Positions 1-8,593 of a DNA stretch of 64,000 bases are shown here, piece after piece. The notes under the pieces are model-generated. The model did not search any database, had not been told where the DNA came from, and saw nothing but the letters and a program-made list of their open reading frames with translations. Positions within the stretch are counted from its first letter, which is position 1. Every line of letters begins with the position of its first letter. The DNA is taken from assembly GCA_902810075.1 (NCBI GenBank), contig LR778135.1, positions 2,046,001 through 2,110,000 of the forward strand, given 5' to 3'. This stretch comes from Ruminococcaceae bacterium BL-6. GTDB taxonomy: Bacteria > Bacillota > Clostridia > Oscillospirales > Acutalibacteraceae. The position numbers and the translations under genes are program-made.

Positions 1-1
1 G

Positions 2-1489
2 CTTTACTGCATCGAAACCCTCGCCCGCGTGGACATGCTCTGTCTGGACAAAACCGGGACCATCACCGAAGGTACCCTGCAGTTCGAGCGGATGGTCCCG
101 TTCGGGAAGATCACCCCGGAGCAGGTGCGGACGGCGCTGGGCGCCCTGACCTGCTCGCTGCGGGACAACAACCCCACCATGGACGCGCTGCGGGAAAAAT
201 TCCACACCTCGCCCGGCTGGGCCTGTACCGAAAGCGTCCCCTTCTCCTCCGCGAACAAATGGAGCGGCGCCACGTTCGACAAAATCGGCACCTTCGTCCT
301 GGGGGCCGCCGAAATCGTGATGGGCCCCCGTTTTTCCGAGATCCGCGAAGCGGCGGAGCAATACTCCCGCACCGGGCAGCGCGTGCTTTTGCTGGCGTTT
401 TCCCCGAATGGATTTTCCGGGAAAAAGCTGCCGGAGCATCCGGTTCCGCTGGCCCTTCTGCTGCTCAGCGACAAGATCCGGCCCGAGGCTCCGGAAACCT
501 TGCGGTATTTTGCCGAGCAGGGCGTATGCCTGAAGGTGATTTCGGGGGACAGCCCCATCACGGTGGCGAACATCGCCAAAAAAGCGGGGCTGCCCGGCGC
601 GGAAAAGCAGATCGACGCGACAAAGCTGAAAACGCCGGAAGCGTTAAAGCAGGCGGCGGAAGAATATACGGTGTTCGGACGCGTCACCCCCCAGCAGAAG
701 CTGGAACTGGTACAGGCGCTGAAAAAAAACGGACATACCGTCGCGATGACGGGGGACGGAGTCAACGACGTGCTGGCATTGAAGGAATCCGACTGCAGCA
801 TCGCGATGGCATCCGGCAGCGAGGCGGCGAGGACGGTTTCCCAGCTTGTTCTGCTGGATTCCGATTTTTCCTCCCTTCCCCTGGTGGTGCACGAAGGGCG
901 GCGCTCCATCAACAATCTTCAGCGCTCCGCTTCCCTGTTTCTGGTCAAGGCCTTTTTTTCCGCGATCATCGCGGTATATTTCATTTTTTCCACCCACAGC
1001 TATCCGTTTCAGCCGATCCAGTTCACCCTGATCAACACGTTCACGATCGGGATTCCTTCTTTTATTTTAGCGCTTGAGCCGAATAAAGAAAGAATGAAAG
1101 GTAAATTTATTGTGAACATTGTGAAAAAATCTTTGCCGGGAATGCTGACGATGGTGCTGAATATTGTCCTTTTGATGCCGATCTGTTCGTTTATGCGCTT
1201 TTCCCCCGAGCAGATCTCGACCATCGCGGTCATTCTGACCGGCTTTACGGGGCTGATCAACCTGCTGCGCGTCTGCCTGCCGTTTAACCTGCTGCGGGCG
1301 GCCCTGTTTTACTCGATGGCGGGCGGGTTTGTCGCCTCGATGATCTGTTTCTCCGAATTCTTCTCGCTGATCCCGCTCACGCTGCCCATGCTGATGGTGA
1401 TTCTGCCGATGCTGGCCTTCGCCGTGTGCATGATGGGCGTGGTGCTTCACATGGTGGAACGGGTTTTAATGAGAAAAATCGGAGACTGA
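2..1489 (+). CDS. Cation-transporting P-type ATPase, C-terminal part (5' end outside window)
   Basis: The frame is open from the first bases of the window, so the N-terminal membrane and actuator regions lie upstream. The phosphorylation motif DKTGT appears about 14 residues in, followed by a nucleotide-binding domain, the hinge motif TGDGVND near residue 260 and six hydrophobic C-terminal segments up to residue 490. This is the HAD-type P-ATPase plan and resembles the CtpE-like group, which drives ATP-dependent cation movement (calcium for mycobacterial CtpE). The ion cannot be read here because the membrane motif that sets specificity is outside the window. The gene ends with a short hairpin before the PadR promoter, so it is a separate unit. 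Confidence 0.9.
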   Translation, partial: LYCIETLARVDMLCLDKTGTITEGTLQFERMVPFGKITPEQVRTALGALTCSLRDNNPTMDALREKFHTSPGWACTESVPFSSANKWSGATFDKIGTFVLGAAEIVMGPRFSEIREAAEQYSRTGQRVLLLAFSPNGFSGKKLPEHPVPLALLLLSDKIRPEAPETLRYFAEQGVCLKVISGDSPITVANIAKKAGLPGAEKQIDATKLKTPEALKQAAEEYTVFGRVTPQQKLELVQALKKNGHTVAMTGDGVNDVLALKESDCSIAMASGSEAARTVSQLVLLDSDFSSLPLVVHEGRRSINNLQRSASLFLVKAFFSAIIAVYFIFSTHSYPFQPIQFTLINTFTIGIPSFILALEPNKERMKGKFIVNIVKKSLPGMLTMVLNIVLLMPICSFMRFSPEQISTIAVILTGFTGLINLLRVCLPFNLLRAALFYSMAGGFVASMICFSEFFSLIPLTLPMLMVILPMLAFAVCMMGVVLHMVERVLMRKIGD

Positions 1490-1551
1490 GCGGAGACCCG
1501 GCCGTGCACGGCGCGGGCTTTGGCCCGCGTGAAAAATTCCTCCGCACAGCA

Positions 1552-1592
1552 AAAAGCCCGGCGTTCCGATGATTGACGGATCGCCGGGCCTT
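1552..1592 (+). terminator. Hairpin after P-type ATPase
   Basis: A 14-bp inverted repeat (AGCCCGGCG arm pairing with CGCCGGGCC, one mismatch) about 60 bp after the stop codon. The T-run after it is poor, so termination may be partial. Confidence 0.5.
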
Positions 1593-1653
1593 CAATCATA
1601 TTCGGCGATTTTTTTGAATTTCAGAATTTCAGGCAGACAGGCGTGTCCCGTTA

Positions 1654-1682
1654 TTGACAAAATCAGAATGCGGGTTTATACT
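1654..1682 (+). promoter_or_regulatory. Sigma-A promoter of padR unit
   Basis: TTGACA at 1654-1659 and TATACT at 1677-1682 with a 17-bp spacer, close to the vegetative consensus. It lies about 70 bp before the padR start codon. Confidence 0.85.
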
Positions 1683-1684
1683 AT

Positions 1685-1707
1685 GTATTGCTATTTAGTA
1701 TTGCTAT
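1685..1707 (+). repeat. Direct repeat overlapping the padR transcription start; candidate operator
   Basis: GTATTGCTAT occurs twice (1685-1694 and 1698-1707), 13 bp apart, just after the -10 box, and ATGT half-sites flank the region. PadR proteins commonly repress their own genes from such positions. Binding is inferred. Confidence 0.45.
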
Positions 1708-1749
1708 GTATATCTATCTTTTGACTTCTGAAAAGGAGAACGGACGATT

Positions 1750-2106
1750 GTGGACAGCAAGTATATTCAGCAATTCAAAAAAGGAACCTTCGAAATGATC
1801 CTCTTATGCCTGATTGCAGAAAAAGAGACATACGGATATGAAATTATTACGGAATTGAACCGGACGGGCGGGGAAATATTCGGATACGCCAAAGAGGGCA
1901 CGATTTACCCGATGCTGTACCGGCTGCAGGCCGCCGGTCTCATTCAATGCCGGCTTGTCCCGTCGCAGGCAAACGGAGGATCCAAAAAATACTATTCCCT
2001 GACCGGAAAAGGAAAGGAGACGCTGCGGGAGCTGATTTCGTTCTGGCACAGCTACACCGTATGCGTCGACCGCTTTCTCGATATCGTGAAAAATCTGGAG
2101 GCTTGA
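1750..2106 (+). CDS. PadR-family transcriptional regulator
   Basis: 118-residue winged-helix protein starting at GTG, with AAAAGGAG about 9 bases upstream. The N-terminus carries the PadR signature (GTFEMILLCLI, then YGYEI, then EGTIYPMLYRL), with the wing around residues 70-80 and a C-terminal dimerisation helix. Family members are repressors that respond to small molecules or envelope stress. It is followed after one base by the HAAS-domain gene, a pairing seen often in Firmicutes where the membrane partner and regulator act together. A strong promoter and a duplicated 10-bp motif at the transcription start suggest autorepression. Confidence 0.92.
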   Translation: MDSKYIQQFKKGTFEMILLCLIAEKETYGYEIITELNRTGGEIFGYAKEGTIYPMLYRLQAAGLIQCRLVPSQANGGSKKYYSLTGKGKETLRELISFWHSYTVCVDRFLDIVKNLEA

Positions 2107-2107
2107 T

Positions 2108-2554
2108 ATGAGAGAACAATACGTCAGACAGGTTCAGAAGGAACTGTCTGTCCCCCGTAAATTGAAAAAGGAAATCCTGCGGGATCTGAACGAAGCGTTC
2201 GATTCCGCGGCGGAGCATGGGGAAACCGAGGAACAGGTGATCCGCAGGCTCGGAACGCCGAAAGACTTCGCGGAAAATATCGAAGAAAATTCCGGCTTCC
2301 GCCGTCAGCATCGAAAGGGATTTGCGGGCATCTGCTGCTTCTGCGGCATCGCGCTTGTCTGCTTTTTCGCCGCATGGATCACCCGAGCCCCGGCGCTCCC
2401 CGAAAACGTGATCGGCCAGGCCGACGCCGCGACAACCATCCTGGTAAAAAGCGCCCTCCCCTTCGATCCCTCATCCATTTTTCTGGCGATCGGCCTTATC
2501 GCCGCAGTCGCCGCGGTTGTCCGGATCATCGGCTTCGCCCGCAGAAAAAAGTGA
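2108..2554 (+). CDS. HAAS/DUF1700-like membrane protein, PadR partner
   Basis: 148 residues. The first 65 form the charged alpha-alpha HAAS fold seen beside PadR regulators, with the typical RRLGTPKDFAENI stretch. Two hydrophobic segments follow (about residues 74-92 and 118-138), so the N-terminal domain should lie in the cytoplasm. The start codon follows the padR stop directly, so the two are translationally coupled. HAAS proteins are thought to signal to or modulate the adjacent PadR, but the biochemical role is not known. A putative lipoprotein gene follows. Confidence 0.8.
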   Translation: MREQYVRQVQKELSVPRKLKKEILRDLNEAFDSAAEHGETEEQVIRRLGTPKDFAENIEENSGFRRQHRKGFAGICCFCGIALVCFFAAWITRAPALPENVIGQADAATTILVKSALPFDPSSIFLAIGLIAAVAAVVRIIGFARRKK

Positions 2555-2574
2555 CGGAGCCGGGGGAAAACAGG

Positions 2575-3003
2575 ATGAAAAAAGCAGGCGGAATCTTCCT
2601 GATCGCCGTGCTGTTCTTCCTTATGGCGGCCTGTGCAGGCGATCCCGGCGGGAGCCTGCCGGCAAGCCCGCTGCCCGGAAACCTCATCATGCTGGACGCC
2701 GGAGAATGGCCGGAGAACGAATACACCGCCGATATGCCGCATCCGGAATCGGGAACGGTGGAGCGCGGCTGGATCGACCCGGAGAAAAAATACTGCTACA
2801 TCGAGTTTTCCGATATGACCCAATCGAAATCGGAACAATATGTCGAAGCCCTGAAAAAGGCCGGCTTCCGAGAGGCGGGCAAAGTTTCGGAGAAGATCGG
2901 CAACGGCGATCTTTCCGTCGGAATTTTACTGACACGCGAGGATACGGGCGTCAGCCTCTCCTACCTCAACGATCTGTGCGCCATGTACATCAAAAAGAAA
3001 TAA
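2575..3003 (+). CDS. Putative lipoprotein of the padR operon
   Basis: 142 residues. I chose the ATG at 2575 because the signal peptide begins there (MKKAGG, hydrophobic core, lipobox MAAC at about residues 18-21). The mature part has alternating charged and aromatic residues and no family motif I recognise. It starts 20 bases after the HAAS gene and is likely co-transcribed. The PadR-HAAS-lipoprotein order suggests an envelope sensing or repair unit, but no function can be assigned. The frame is also open upstream, but that stretch overlaps the HAAS gene and lacks a signal sequence. Confidence 0.75.
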   Translation: MKKAGGIFLIAVLFFLMAACAGDPGGSLPASPLPGNLIMLDAGEWPENEYTADMPHPESGTVERGWIDPEKKYCYIEFSDMTQSKSEQYVEALKKAGFREAGKVSEKIGNGDLSVGILLTREDTGVSLSYLNDLCAMYIKKK

Positions 3004-3127
3004 CGGCCTGCGGAAAGAACAGGACACAGAAAGCGGGCAGCCGGCCGGCTGCGCAGCTTTCTGTGTCCTGCAAAAAAGTTCCCGCCGCCTGCCGAAACTC
3101 ACGAGGGGAATTTCCGCATTGCGCAGA

Positions 3128-3871
3128 TCAGGGGATGCGGATGTACTCGCTGCTGGCATAGCCGATCGTCCCCTGAAAATTGACGACGTACCAGCCCTGC
3201 CATTCGCCCAGAACGGTGATCGGGGAATTGTTCGGCGCCCGCGCGATGACCGCCGCCTTGAGATCCGGCTTGCTGCGGATGTTGAGGTTTCCACCCTGTG
3301 TGGCGACGATGCCGCTTCGTGCCGGCTGGGGATTGTCGATAAACGGGATCCCGAAGATTTCGGTCAGCGATTCCACCAGATTCGCCGCGATTTCCGGCAT
3401 ATTGTTCACCAGCCACTCGGCGTCCTCGGGATTGTCGTGATAGCCCGTTTCGATCAGCACGGCCGGCGCGTTCGTTTTTGTGATCTCGGCAAGGGTCGTG
3501 GTGGGCCTGGTGTTCACCCGGCCCGGAACCGGGAAGATTTCCCGGTAATTGTTCGCGATGATCTCCGCCGCGCGCGTGCCCCTGGTGCTGTACGGGTAAT
3601 AGTAGACGTCCGCGCCGCGGAGCTGACCGGCCAGCTCCGCCGGCGCCGCATTGGAATGTAGGGCGAGATGCAGGTCGTAATACCCCGAATTCGATTCGTT
3701 GATCGCCTGTCCCAGCGACATCCCGACTGTGTTGCGCGTAAAACGGATCCCGTTGGCGCGCAGATACGGCTCCATGTGATCGGCCAGAATATTCATATGG
3801 TACTGCTCGCTCCCGCCGTTGACATACTCGTTATAGGGCTGCAGCGACGGGCTCAGATAAATATTGGGCAT
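3128..3871 (-). CDS. N-acetylmuramoyl-L-alanine amidase with SH3 domain
   Basis: 247 residues: an amidase_3-type catalytic domain (residues 1-165) followed by a bacterial SH3 domain (about 185-247) that should bind the wall. Visible active-site elements are HLALHSNA and the catalytic Glu in LIETGYHDN. The usual first-ligand GHGG loop is not present; the N-terminus reads LSPSLQPYN, as in a clostridial sub-branch. I chose ATG 3871 because AGGAGG lies 8 bases upstream; an ATG eight codons earlier has no such signal. There is no signal peptide, so release may be by lysis or in the mother cell. It would cleave the lactyl-peptide bond of peptidoglycan. Confidence 0.88.
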   Translation of the reverse strand: MPNIYLSPSLQPYNEYVNGGSEQYHMNILADHMEPYLRANGIRFTRNTVGMSLGQAINESNSGYYDLHLALHSNAAPAELAGQLRGADVYYYPYSTRGTRAAEIIANNYREIFPVPGRVNTRPTTTLAEITKTNAPAVLIETGYHDNPEDAEWLVNNMPEIAANLVESLTEIFGIPFIDNPQPARSGIVATQGGNLNIRSKPDLKAAVIARAPNNSPITVLGEWQGWYVVNFQGTIGYASSEYIRIP

Positions 3872-3924
3872 AGCTGCTTCCTCCTTTTTCTTCATGATAT
3901 GCAGAAAAAGGAGTTCTGGCGATA

Positions 3925-4806
3925 TCAGCCGCCGGTTCCGAGACAGCGCGAAAAAAATTTTTCGCTGGAAACTCCGGCGGTTCTCAGGAACCGCCCCATG
4001 CCGAACAGGCAGTCCGGGTCGTCGGTGATCCGGTTCCGCCTGTTTTCACAGTTCATCGTCGCCTGAAAGCCCATGCTTTTTACGACCGGAACGGATTCGC
4101 GGCTCACGATCCCGTAGGGGTAGACAAAGGCGGTCGGCGTATAGCCCGTCTGCTCCGTCATTTCCCGCTGCATCCGCGAAAGGTCGCCTTCCAGCAGGGC
4201 GCGGTAAGTCTCGACGCTCTCACTTTTGCGTTTCTGCGCGCCCAGCCTGCCGCTCTGCGCCGTTCCGTGCAGGTTATAGCTGTGGTTCTGAAACTCCACA
4301 TAGCCGGAATCCATCATCTCGCGGATCTGATCCCAGGTGATGTGGGAGTACAGCGCGTGATCCTCCTCGGTGAGGCTGTCGCGGTCGGTATAGATGCCGA
4401 TGGGGGAAATCACGATTTTCATCCCGTATTTTTTTGCGAGCGGATACGCGTACAGATAATTGTTGTAATACCCGTCGTCGAACGTCAGCATCACCGGCTT
4501 TTCCGGCAGCGGCTTCCCGGAATCCACATAGTCGATCAGATCCTGGACGACCACGGCGGTATAGCCGTGCTCCTTCAGATAGCTCAGGTCGCTTTCGAAC
4601 AGCTCCGGGGAAACGACGTACACGCCCTGGCGGTTCTTTTCCTCCAGCATCCCGTGATACATGACGATCGGCAGCGAAATCCCCTTTGCCGCGACGGCCG
4701 ACCGGGCGGCTGCGGAGACCCCGGTGACTCCCAAAAGGAACAGAAGAAAAATGGCCGCCGCAGCGACCAGCTTCCGTTTCCTGTAAAAAGACAGCGAACA
4801 AAACAT
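3925..4806 (-). CDS. Secreted polysaccharide deacetylase (NodB/CE4)
   Basis: 293 residues with an N-terminal membrane segment (residues 12-30, signal anchor or signal peptide). The NodB domain shows TFDDGYYNN (catalytic base Asp and metal Asp), the metal-binding FQNHSYNLHG motif and the FVYPYG motif. Enzymes of this type remove acetyl groups from peptidoglycan or other cell-surface glycans outside the membrane. ATG 4806 is chosen because GGGAGG precedes it by about 9 bases and the hydrophobic signal follows; the longer open frame upstream has no such support. It lies just upstream of the amidase gene, so the two may form a wall-modification pair. Confidence 0.88.
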   Translation of the reverse strand: MFCSLSFYRKRKLVAAAAIFLLFLLGVTGVSAAARSAVAAKGISLPIVMYHGMLEEKNRQGVYVVSPELFESDLSYLKEHGYTAVVVQDLIDYVDSGKPLPEKPVMLTFDDGYYNNYLYAYPLAKKYGMKIVISPIGIYTDRDSLTEEDHALYSHITWDQIREMMDSGYVEFQNHSYNLHGTAQSGRLGAQKRKSESVETYRALLEGDLSRMQREMTEQTGYTPTAFVYPYGIVSRESVPVVKSMGFQATMNCENRRNRITDDPDCLFGMGRFLRTAGVSSEKFFSRCLGTGG

Positions 4807-4916
4807 CCCGTTCTTCCTCCCTTTCCCGGCAATCGGATAAAATCCCCTTTCCATCCTAGTCGGGGAGGCGGAAAAATATGACGGCACAGCCGTTTTTCCA
4901 TCAAATTTCCCTGCTT

Positions 4917-5645
4917 CTATGCCAGCGCAAGGTGATAGACGAGGAAGAAATGCGAAATGCTTCCCCCGAGGACAAACAGATGCCACAGGGAGTGCATGTA
5001 GCGGACAGAGCGGCCTTTCCCGTAGATGACCGCGCCCACCGTGTAAAGCACCCCGCCCAAAAGCAGCAGGAACACGTCCTGCGGCTTCATGGCCTTCATC
5101 AGCGGGCCGAACGCGAAAACGACCGACCAGCCCATCGCGAGGTAGCACGCCATCGAAACCTTCCGGAACCGCTTCATATCGACGGCGTTGAGCACGATTC
5201 CCACGATCGCCGCCGTCCACACCACCGCGAACAGGATCAGCCCCGTGCGTCCGGTCAGGCACAGCAGCGTGATCGGCGTGTAGGTGCCGGCGATCAAAAG
5301 GTAAATGGTGCAGTGGTCCAGGATGCGGAAGACTTTTTTCGCCCCGCACACGCCCAGCGCATGGTACAGCGTGGAAACCGTGTAAAGCGCGAACAGGGAG
5401 ATGCCGTAAACCAGCACGCTGAACCGGCTGACAAAGTCATCGGGCGCGCTTTTCAACAGAAGAAAAAGGGCAAAGATCGAGAGAATCGCGCCCGCGCCGT
5501 GGGAAATCGCGTTGGCCGCCTCTTCCCCTGCCGTGTAGCTCGGAAGGTCGAGCTCCCCGCGCCTTGTTTCGCGCCGGCGCTTTTTCTGCTCCTTGTTTCT
5601 TTCCTTTTCCGTCTGCGTGTGGGCTGTATTCAAAAAGTTTTCCAT
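4917..5645 (-). CDS. Hemolysin III / PAQR-like membrane protein
   Basis: 242 residues with a charged cytoplasmic N-terminus (about 40 residues, rich in Arg and Lys) and seven hydrophobic segments. The HlyIII motifs are present: NAISHGAG, then STLYHAL, and a C-terminal SLWHLFVLGG with conserved His residues that bind metal in the PAQR superfamily. Despite the name the family is not shown to be a toxin; a hydrolase or membrane-fluidity role has been proposed. A good promoter lies about 60 bp upstream, so the gene is probably its own unit. Confidence 0.88.
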   Translation of the reverse strand: MENFLNTAHTQTEKERNKEQKKRRRETRRGELDLPSYTAGEEAANAISHGAGAILSIFALFLLLKSAPDDFVSRFSVLVYGISLFALYTVSTLYHALGVCGAKKVFRILDHCTIYLLIAGTYTPITLLCLTGRTGLILFAVVWTAAIVGIVLNAVDMKRFRKVSMACYLAMGWSVVFAFGPLMKAMKPQDVFLLLLGGVLYTVGAVIYGKGRSVRYMHSLWHLFVLGGSISHFFLVYHLALA

Positions 5646-5703
5646 ACTATTATCATTCCTTTCATATTATCATATGTGGTTTTTAAAACTAGATTATAAA
5701 AAG

Positions 5704-5732
5704 ATGATAGTATGTTTTTCCTGATTTGTCAA
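5704..5732 (-). promoter_or_regulatory. Promoter of hemolysin III gene
   Basis: On the minus strand, TTGACA (5727-5732) and TATCAT (5704-5709) are 17 bp apart, about 60 bp before the start codon. Confidence 0.7.
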
Positions 5733-5815
5733 GGACTTATACCAATTTCAATTAAATCGCCTGACCGGCTCTCACTTCTTTACCGCCCACGGCGCGGAAC
5801 AGGTACGAAATCTCT

Positions 5816-6721
5816 CTATGATTCAGCCGGTTTTCCGACGCCCTCCAGATCGAACGGGGGAATAAACGCTTTTTTCGCGGAGGAACGTTCCTGCACGAAC
5901 CCATCCAGCCCAAGGCGGAACAGCACATCCTGAACCTTGTCCCATTCGCGGGCGGTAATCCGGCGGTCGATTTCCGGGAATTCCCCGGCGCGGCCGCACG
6001 GGACATACTGCGCCATCAGGCTGACGGGGACGCCGGCGGGCAGGTCTTCGGCGAGCCAGTTCAGAACCGCGATGGAATTGCGCGTGTTCGAGGGCAGAAC
6101 CAGGTGGCGCACCATCGTCCCCCGCAGCATCATCCCGTTTTCATCGAACCGGGCCGGCCCGGTCTGCCGTGCCATCTCCAGGATCGCCGCCTTCGCGTAG
6201 CTGGGATAATCGCGCGCCCCGGAATACCGCAGGGCGGTTTCCCCGTCCGCATATTTGAAGTCGGGCAGGTAGATATCCACGAGGCCCTCCAGCATCCGAA
6301 GGGTCTCCACCGTCTCGTAGCCGCCGCTGTTGTACACGACCGGCACCCCGAGGGGGCGCAGGCGCAGCGCCTGCGCGACGGCGGGCACGAAATGCGTCGG
6401 CGTCACCAGGTTGATGTTGTGCGCGCCCTGCACGATCAGGCGCTGGAAAAGATCCGCCAGGGCGGAAACGGTGATCCTCTGCCCGACCGCCCTGCGGCGG
6501 CTGATCTCGTCGTTCTGGCAGAAGGCACACCGGAGCGGGCAGCCCGTGAAAAACACCGTGCCCGAGCCGTTTTTCCCGCTGATGCACGGTTCTTCCCAGA
6601 AATGGAGCGCCGCGCGCGCCACGACCGGGTCGGCCCCCATGCCGCAGAAGCCGCCGCCCGTTTCCGCTTCGCGGCGGACGCCGCAATTGCGCGGGCATAG
6701 CCTGCATTCCCCGATCACCAT
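5816..6721 (-). CDS. Radical SAM protein, PflX / PflA-like
   Basis: 301 residues. The radical-SAM cluster motif CPLRCAFC (C-x3-C-x2-C) is near residue 60. An extra N-terminal cysteine set (CRLCPRNC) is typical of the COG1313 (PflX) branch, which is related to pyruvate formate-lyase activases. The partial TIM barrel continues with YNSGGYE and DIYLPDFKY. It should use an Fe4S4 cluster and S-adenosylmethionine to make a 5'-deoxyadenosyl radical; the target is unknown and no glycyl-radical enzyme is encoded nearby. The gap to the upstream pgeF is only 4 bases, so they are co-transcribed. Confidence 0.87.
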   Translation of the reverse strand: MVIGECRLCPRNCGVRREAETGGGFCGMGADPVVARAALHFWEEPCISGKNGSGTVFFTGCPLRCAFCQNDEISRRRAVGQRITVSALADLFQRLIVQGAHNINLVTPTHFVPAVAQALRLRPLGVPVVYNSGGYETVETLRMLEGLVDIYLPDFKYADGETALRYSGARDYPSYAKAAILEMARQTGPARFDENGMMLRGTMVRHLVLPSNTRNSIAVLNWLAEDLPAGVPVSLMAQYVPCGRAGEFPEIDRRITAREWDKVQDVLFRLGLDGFVQERSSAKKAFIPPFDLEGVGKPAES

Positions 6722-6725
6722 GATT

Positions 6726-7550
6726 TTATCCCTTCTTCAGCTCCATCATCGCCACCATGCCGCCGCGCGCCTGGCCCATCGCCCGGTGGGAAAAGAACAG
6801 CTCCGGGTGGCATTTGGTGCAGACCTCCCCGACGGAGAGATTCCTGACGCCGGCGGCCGCCAGAATACGGCGGTTGCACTCCCAGAGGTTCAGCATATAT
6901 TTCCCGTTGTGCAGGTCGGTCATCACCTCTGCGGGGCGGATGTCCGAAAGCGCCAGCACCCGGTCCCTCACGGGGGCGTCCACCTCGTAGCAGCACGGGC
7001 CGATCGAAGGGCCGACCGCCGCGATGAGGGATGCCGGATCGCTGCCGAACTCACTCTGCATTTTGCGCACCATCTTTTCCCCGATGCGCGCGACGGTCCC
7101 GCGCCACCCGGCGTGCGCCAGAGCGATCGCCCGGCGCCGCGGGTCGAAGAAGTAAAGCGGGACGCAGTCGGCGTAGCTTGTGACAAGGGCGACGCCGGGG
7201 ACGTCGGTGCAAAGGCCGTCGACGCTTTCCATGTCGCGGGGCCTTGTGAAGCCGACGCCCTTCTCCGCCTCGCCCACGCGGCGGAGGAACGTGTGGTGGT
7301 CCTGCGCCGAAGCGACCAGCCCGTCGAAATCGAAACCGGCGGCCCGGCAGAAGCGCCGGTAATTCTCCAGCACATTTTCGTCGCTGTCGCCGCGGCGGAA
7401 ATTCAGATTCATCGAAGCGTACGCCCCCGGGCTGACGCCGCCGACCCGTGTGGAAAAGGAATGGACGAGGCCCGGGAACCGCTCCAGCTCCGGAAACGTC
7501 AGGTATTCCACCCCGTCCTTTTTCCAAAGGTTCATCCGACCGATTTTCAT
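6726..7550 (-). CDS. pgeF: Peptidoglycan editing factor PgeF (laccase-domain protein)
   Basis: 274 residues, the full length of the YfiH/PgeF family. Motifs: FSTRVGGVS at the N-terminus, then SYADCVPLYF and AHAGWRGT carrying the Cys and His metal ligands, and CTKCHPELFFSHR near the end. Family members bind zinc or copper and have been described as multicopper polyphenol oxidases, purine nucleoside enzymes and, in E. coli, a factor that prevents mis-incorporation into peptidoglycan precursors. It is coupled to the radical SAM gene downstream. The ATG is preceded by an AGG-containing site. Confidence 0.92.
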   Translation of the reverse strand: MKIGRMNLWKKDGVEYLTFPELERFPGLVHSFSTRVGGVSPGAYASMNLNFRRGDSDENVLENYRRFCRAAGFDFDGLVASAQDHHTFLRRVGEAEKGVGFTRPRDMESVDGLCTDVPGVALVTSYADCVPLYFFDPRRRAIALAHAGWRGTVARIGEKMVRKMQSEFGSDPASLIAAVGPSIGPCCYEVDAPVRDRVLALSDIRPAEVMTDLHNGKYMLNLWECNRRILAAAGVRNLSVGEVCTKCHPELFFSHRAMGQARGGMVAMMELKKG

Positions 7551-7662
7551 GAACAGCCTCCGTTCCGATTCGTTTTGCCGTGCGGGCGTTTGTTCCGCCC
7601 CTCTTTTTTATGCCGGAAAAGCCGCAAAAAATGCGCGTCCGCCTTCAAAAAAGGAGGAAAGC

Positions 7663-8562
7663 TCAGCCTTCCTCTTTATCGGCCGGGTTCCCCGCCCGCT
7701 CCGCTTCGGTATGCTCCGGCTCATCCGGCGGAACCGGCAGAACCGTCTTTTTGACCACAAGGCCGTCGTACTTCAGCTTGAACTGCACCCTCCCGACGAA
7801 ACGGTGCCCGCAGGATCTGCATTGGAATTCGGCGCGGTAGCTCTTGTTCTTCAGCACCCATTCCCCTTTGCGGCTTGCCCGGCGGCCGCAGAGCCCGCAG
7901 CGGAACACAAGGTCGGACCGGCGGATCAGCGGGTTGGACAGGTCGCAGATGATCACCGTCTTAAAGGTGAGCTTCGGGTAAAAGTCCGCGCTGTCGGCAT
8001 CCTGCATGAACGGCTCGAGCGATTCCCTGTCGTACAGCTTCCGGAAGCACTCCAGGGAGAGCATGCTGTCGTTCAGCGCGCGGTGATGGTCCGAATCGTC
8101 CTCCGCGATGCCGAGAAGCTGCGCGGAAGTGGAAAGCCCCATTTGCCGGGAATCAGTATAATTCATCCGGTGTTCGCAGTAGCTTTGCAGATCGACGTAT
8201 TTTTTCAGGAATGGAATCCGCTCGTTTCCGCAGAAATACCGGCAGTTTTCCACAAGTGCCAGCAGGTCGGAGGTCCCCCAGGTCATCAGTACGGCGTCGC
8301 CCATCCATTTCTTGAAGCGGCTGACGGCCTGCATGAACTGGATCCCATCCTCCAGATCCTCGTTGCTGATCCTGGTGAGGGTGCGGATCTTCCCGCTGAG
8401 CTTTTTCCCCACCTGGGGGCGGATGAAAGCGTTGAAGGTGTCGAGCGCTTTGAGGTTCTCATCCACCTTCACCGCTCCGAACTCTATGATCTCGTTGATA
8501 AAGCCCTTCAGGCGCCGGCTGTAGGTGCCGTTCCATTCCAGATCCAATATTACAAAATTCAT
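7663..8562 (-). CDS. DEDDh 3'-5' exonuclease with C-terminal zinc domain
   Basis: 299 residues. The first 180 are a DnaQ-like exonuclease: LDLEWNG (Exo I, Asp and Glu), TWGTSD (Exo II Asp) and DSDHHRALNDS (Exo III, catalytic His and Asp). The rest holds two CxxC pairs (CGLCGRR and CRSCGHR) that should bind one zinc, then a charged tail. It resembles KapD-type exonucleases with an added zinc ribbon. Likely a two-metal nuclease acting on RNA or DNA ends; the substrate is not predictable. It lies 31 bases after typA on the same strand. Confidence 0.85.
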   Translation of the reverse strand: MNFVILDLEWNGTYSRRLKGFINEIIEFGAVKVDENLKALDTFNAFIRPQVGKKLSGKIRTLTRISNEDLEDGIQFMQAVSRFKKWMGDAVLMTWGTSDLLALVENCRYFCGNERIPFLKKYVDLQSYCEHRMNYTDSRQMGLSTSAQLLGIAEDDSDHHRALNDSMLSLECFRKLYDRESLEPFMQDADSADFYPKLTFKTVIICDLSNPLIRRSDLVFRCGLCGRRASRKGEWVLKNKSYRAEFQCRSCGHRFVGRVQFKLKYDGLVVKKTVLPVPPDEPEHTEAERAGNPADKEEG

Positions 8563-8593
8563 CGAATGTCTCCAAACCCGGATTTGAGAGATT

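Noticed and set aside
3925..5349. The deacetylase frame extends 181 codons further upstream
   Set aside because: The extension is antisense to the hemolysin III gene, has no SD, and the signal peptide and SD define the start at 4806.
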